NCBI GenBank assembly: GCA_029934875.1 | Contig: JAOZLK010000085.1 | Coordinates: 1-10,923 of the forward strand | Source: Bacteroidales bacterium | GTDB taxonomy: Bacteria; Bacteroidota; Bacteroidia; Bacteroidales; GCA-2748055 | Length of the DNA: 10,923 nucleotides | Direction: 5' to 3' | Shown: positions 8,393 through 10,923 of the stretch, piece by piece | Layout of the letters: each line of letters starts with the position of its first letter | Position numbering within the stretch: position 1 is the stretch's first letter | Made by a program: the position numbers and the translations under genes | Notes under the pieces: model-generated | Told to the model about the DNA's origin: nothing | Databases searched by the model: none | The model's input: only the letters and a program-made list of their open reading frames with translations

Positions 8393-9730
8393 ATGTTGCT
8401 CATTATCCTGATCATTCTATCGGTTTTACTCATCGTAGTTGCCACAAGTAAATTCAGGGTTCATCCTTTCCTTGCACTGCTCTTTGTAGCATTGTTTTTC
8501 GGACTGGCATCGGGGATGCCTCTGGATACAATCGTCCAGTCCATCAATGATGGTTTTGGAAAGACCATCGGTTCCATCGGAATTGTAATTATTGCAGGTG
8601 TAATCATCGGAACCTTCCTGGAACAGTCAGGCGGAGCCTATGCCATGGCCAACAGAATCCTTAAGCTTACAGGGAAAAAGCAGGTACCACTGACCATGTC
8701 GATCATCGGCTACTTTGTGTCCATCCCTGTATTTGCCGATTCGGGATTCGTCATCCTGTCTCCATTAAACAAAGCCCTTTCCAAAGAAGCAAAAATATCT
8801 CTTGCAGGTTCTGCTTCAGCCCTTGTACTGGGATTGTCGGTGACCCATGTGCTTGTGCCACCCACTCCCGGTCCCATTGCAGCCGCCGGAATTCTTGAAG
8901 CGGACCTGGGCATGGTGATCATGCTGGGGGTCCTTACCAGTATACCGGTCCTTTTGGTGGGATGGCTTTACGCCTCCAAAATAGCATCCCGGCTCTACAT
9001 CGATCCGGATCCTGAAATTTCTCCGGCAGAAATTGAAGAAAAACTAAAGACCGCTCCCTCAGCATTCAAATCCTTCATCCCCATTTTACTGCCCATCTTT
9101 TTGATTGTGCTTAAATCGGTTTCCGATTTCCCCACAACTCCCTTTGGCACGGGAATGAGCAAGGAGATTATTGGCTTCATTGGTAACCCGGTGGTTGCCT
9201 TGATGATTGGCATCCTCATTGCCTTCACCCTTCCTAAAAAATTCGACACGAAAATGTTATCTACCACCGGATGGGTGGGTAAAGCACTGCAAAACGCGGC
9301 AATAATCATCTTAATTACCGGGGCAGGCGGGGCTTTTGGCATGGTATTGAGAAATTCGGGAATTGCCGATGTCATGGGGGAGTCACTATCGGGCATGAAA
9401 ATAGGCATCCTCCTCCCCTTCCTCATCGCTGCAGCCATTAAGAGTGCCCAGGGTTCTTCCACGGTATCGCTGATTACCACTGCATCCCTGATTGCTCCAA
9501 TGATGGTCTCCCTTGGCTTTGACAGCACCATGGCCAGGGCCCTTGTGGTTCTCTCCATCGGAGCGGGGTCCCTTGTGGTTTCCCATGCCAACGACAGCAT
9601 GTTCTGGATTTTCACGCAGATGACCAATATGACTGTAAAACAAGGATTCAGGATTCATACCCTGGGAACCCTGGTTATCGGCTGTGCAGCCGCCCTGATT
9701 ATCTGGACGATGAGCCTTTTTCTACTTTAA
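8393..9730 (+). CDS. GntP-family permease (gluconate-type sugar-acid:H+ symporter)
   Basis: This 445-residue inner-membrane protein has the length of the family (E. coli members are about 440-450) and is mostly hydrophobic, with roughly 12 or more membrane segments, beginning MLLIILIILSVLLIVVAT. Family signatures include GKTIGSIGIVIIAGVIIGTFLEQSGGA, the PVFADSGFVILSPLNKAL segment and THVLVPPTPGP at 151-161. In the E. coli gluconate and D-serine members I recall PPHPGP at this place; here Thr replaces His at position 158. Near the end IKSAQGSSTVSLITTASLIAP and HANDSMFW are also typical. The probable cargo is gluconate or another sugar acid or hydroxy acid taken up with protons; the exact substrate cannot be read from sequence. 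No gluconate kinase or dehydratase accompanies it in the window. It overlaps nothing and follows asnA by 10 bases, without a visible Shine-Dalgarno sequence. Confidence 0.9.
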   Translation: MLLIILIILSVLLIVVATSKFRVHPFLALLFVALFFGLASGMPLDTIVQSINDGFGKTIGSIGIVIIAGVIIGTFLEQSGGAYAMANRILKLTGKKQVPLTMSIIGYFVSIPVFADSGFVILSPLNKALSKEAKISLAGSASALVLGLSVTHVLVPPTPGPIAAAGILEADLGMVIMLGVLTSIPVLLVGWLYASKIASRLYIDPDPEISPAEIEEKLKTAPSAFKSFIPILLPIFLIVLKSVSDFPTTPFGTGMSKEIIGFIGNPVVALMIGILIAFTLPKKFDTKMLSTTGWVGKALQNAAIIILITGAGGAFGMVLRNSGIADVMGESLSGMKIGILLPFLIAAAIKSAQGSSTVSLITTASLIAPMMVSLGFDSTMARALVVLSIGAGSLVVSHANDSMFWIFTQMTNMTVKQGFRIHTLGTLVIGCAAALIIWTMSLFLL

Positions 9731-9735
9731 GCCGG

Positions 9736-9782
9736 ATATAATTCGTCACATTCAGGAAGCTGGCTGTCCAAAGGAATTATAT
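9736..9782 (+). terminator. Inverted repeat after gntP-family gene, weak terminator candidate
   Basis: ATATAATTC at 9736-9744 and GAATTATAT at 9774-9782 are perfect reverse complements with a 29-base loop, starting 6 bases after the permease stop codon. The stem is AT-rich, the loop is long, and no T-run follows, so it would make a poor intrinsic terminator. It may instead be a processing or regulatory element, or chance. I see no better terminator before the next gene. Confidence 0.25.
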
Positions 9783-9859
9783 ATCATCTCATTTGAAAAC
9801 GAGTCTGGTGAGCGCAATACTGCCAAACTTATTCAGAAATAGTTAATTTTAGCTTAATC

Positions 9860-9867
9860 TATATTTC
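9860..9867 (+). promoter_or_regulatory. Possible -7 box for the downstream glycosidase gene
   Basis: TATATTTC matches TAnnTTTG at 7 of 8 positions and lies 41 bases before the ATG at 9909. No TTTG is found at the -33 distance, only AT-rich sequence, so the call is weak. The 178-base gap after the permease and the inverted repeat at its start favour an independent promoter here. Nothing else is apparent in this gap. Confidence 0.25.
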
Positions 9868-9908
9868 AATATTAATGGGCGCGGAAAGCACCCTCAATAT
9901 GGCCGGAT

Positions 9909-10923
9909 ATGTCTCACACCAACAGCAATAAATCCAAATATAAAGTCCTCTTGTTCATCGGGACACTTCTCCTTGCAAGCATACCTACTCAAATCAACGG
10001 CGCTGTGGATGACAGCTGGGATGCAGCCACTCCTGTGGGGGGATCTTCCTTACCGCTCGAAGCAGTACAAAAGAAGACCTTCAGCTATAAGGTAAAACAT
10101 TCAGTGGATCATATGATCGGGACCAACTCCTTCATTGATGTACCCATGGAGAACATGGAGGCGGTGGGATTTATCAGGGAATACCACCCCTGGAGCTTTA
10201 CCGAAATTGAGGATGATGTTTTCGAATACAACCGCTGGAATGGCTACTGGGATTTCGACGCCTACTACAGCGATCTTGCAGAGCGGGGTATCACGGTATG
10301 TCCCGCCCTCTGGTCGAGCCCCGACTGGCTTGAACCAAATTCCACGAACAAACCCCTTGGCGAGGATGAAAACGCGGAAGACCCCTTCTCCTACCACGAA
10401 ATGTCTCAACTAATGTTCCAGTATGCAGCCAGGTACGGATCCACTATTGTGGCCGATGATAAGCTTTTAGTGAATGATGGCCAGGTGAAAAAATCCGGAA
10501 TGGGCATCCTCTCCTACTTCGAAGACTGGAACGAACAGGACCGTGACTGGGAAAGCCGTGAAGCCCATTTTACTGCAGCGGAATATGCTGCCATGGCCAG
10601 TGCCAATGTGGACGGACATGGTGGAAGCATGGGCGAAGACCTGGGATTGAAGACCGCCGATCCTTCAGCAAGCTTTGTTATGGGAGGGCTATATATCCTG
10701 GGTACCGACTATATAAGTGATATGTATGACTGGTTCCTGGAAAACAGACCCGACCACAGGTGGCCCATCGATGTAATCAACATGCACCATTATTCCTATA
10801 CCCAGGTCAAAAACGGGATCTGTCCCGAAGAGGACGGGTATAAGGCCAGGGTGCAGGAAGTGATTGACTGGAGGAACGAATATGCTCCTGAACACGAAGT
10901 ATGGATCACCGAATTCGGATACG
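9909..10923 (+). CDS. Secreted clan GH-A-like glycoside hydrolase (3' end cut by window edge)
   Basis: The frame is open from ATG 9909 to the right edge (338 codons). A signal peptide is clear: basic KSKYK, then VLLFIGTLLLASIP, with likely cleavage after Ala32. The mature part looks like a TIM-barrel retaining glycosidase. YFEDWNEQD puts a candidate acid/base Glu at 209 after the Asn of the clan GH-A Asn-Glu pair, and VWITEFGY puts a candidate nucleophile Glu at 335; a gap of about 126 residues is normal for the clan. VINMHHYSY fits the strand before the nucleophile. Other barrel segments include GFIREYHPWSF and GITVCPALWSSPDWL. I cannot place it firmly in a numbered family; GH39- or GH5-like enzymes are the closest impressions. 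The start at 9909 is preferred because upstream ATGs at 9875 and 9899 are in another frame that stops after 9909. A C-terminal type IX sorting signal might lie outside the window. Confidence 0.72.
   Translation, partial: MSHTNSNKSKYKVLLFIGTLLLASIPTQINGAVDDSWDAATPVGGSSLPLEAVQKKTFSYKVKHSVDHMIGTNSFIDVPMENMEAVGFIREYHPWSFTEIEDDVFEYNRWNGYWDFDAYYSDLAERGITVCPALWSSPDWLEPNSTNKPLGEDENAEDPFSYHEMSQLMFQYAARYGSTIVADDKLLVNDGQVKKSGMGILSYFEDWNEQDRDWESREAHFTAAEYAAMASANVDGHGGSMGEDLGLKTADPSASFVMGGLYILGTDYISDMYDWFLENRPDHRWPIDVINMHHYSYTQVKNGICPEEDGYKARVQEVIDWRNEYAPEHEVWITEFGY

Noticed and set aside
8995..9627. 210-codon minus-strand frame opposite the permease gene
   Set aside because: It mirrors membrane-segment codons of the permease; no independent evidence of coding.
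9875..9931. Short 18-codon frame overlapping the glycosidase start (possible leader peptide)
   Set aside because: It lacks a translation signal, regulatory codon run or hairpin; overlap with the real start seems incidental.

Overview
The window looks like a stretch of a Bacteroidota (Bacteroidetes) chromosome, probably a free-living, polysaccharide-degrading member. Signs of this are a large secreted PKD protein ending in what looks like a type IX secretion (type B) sorting domain, a Tat-signal Gfo/Idh/MocA oxidoreductase of the kind abundant in this phylum, a clan GH-A-like secreted glycosidase, start codons without clear Shine-Dalgarno sequences, and AT-rich promoters. Assignment below phylum cannot be made from the sequence alone. 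No tRNA, rRNA, CRISPR array, insertion sequence or phage gene was seen.

Layout. On the minus strand, 1-2432 is a nearly complete cytosolic cellobiose phosphorylase (GH94) whose 3' end runs off the left edge. A 107-base AT-rich divergent promoter region (2433-2539) carries a perfect 9-base inverted repeat that may be an operator. Everything to the right is on the plus strand: a guanine deaminase (2540-3013); a Tat-exported Gfo/Idh/MocA oxidoreductase broken by one in-frame TAG (3048-4334); a 975-residue secreted multi-PKD protein (4357-7284); ammonia-dependent asparagine synthetase AsnA (7348-8382); a GntP-family gluconate-type permease (8393-9730); and, after a 178-base gap, the first 338 codons of a secreted glycosidase (9909 to the right edge).

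Gaps of 34 and 22 bases suggest that guanine deaminase, the oxidoreductase and the PKD protein are co-transcribed. A candidate Bacteroidetes-type promoter (TTTG-N19-GTTATTTG) lies before asnA, and asnA and gntP are only 10 bases apart, so they probably form a second unit. Functionally this is a mixed metabolic region: phosphorolysis of cellobiose, uptake of sugar acids, purine salvage and deamination, ammonia assimilation into asparagine, and cell-surface or secreted proteins. It is not an obvious single pathway.

The most notable item is the amber codon at 3675-3677. Both halves of the oxidoreductase are well preserved and in the same frame, so this is a very recent nonsense mutation, a sequencing error, or a readthrough/recoding event. 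I found no convincing new defence, mobile or regulatory system.
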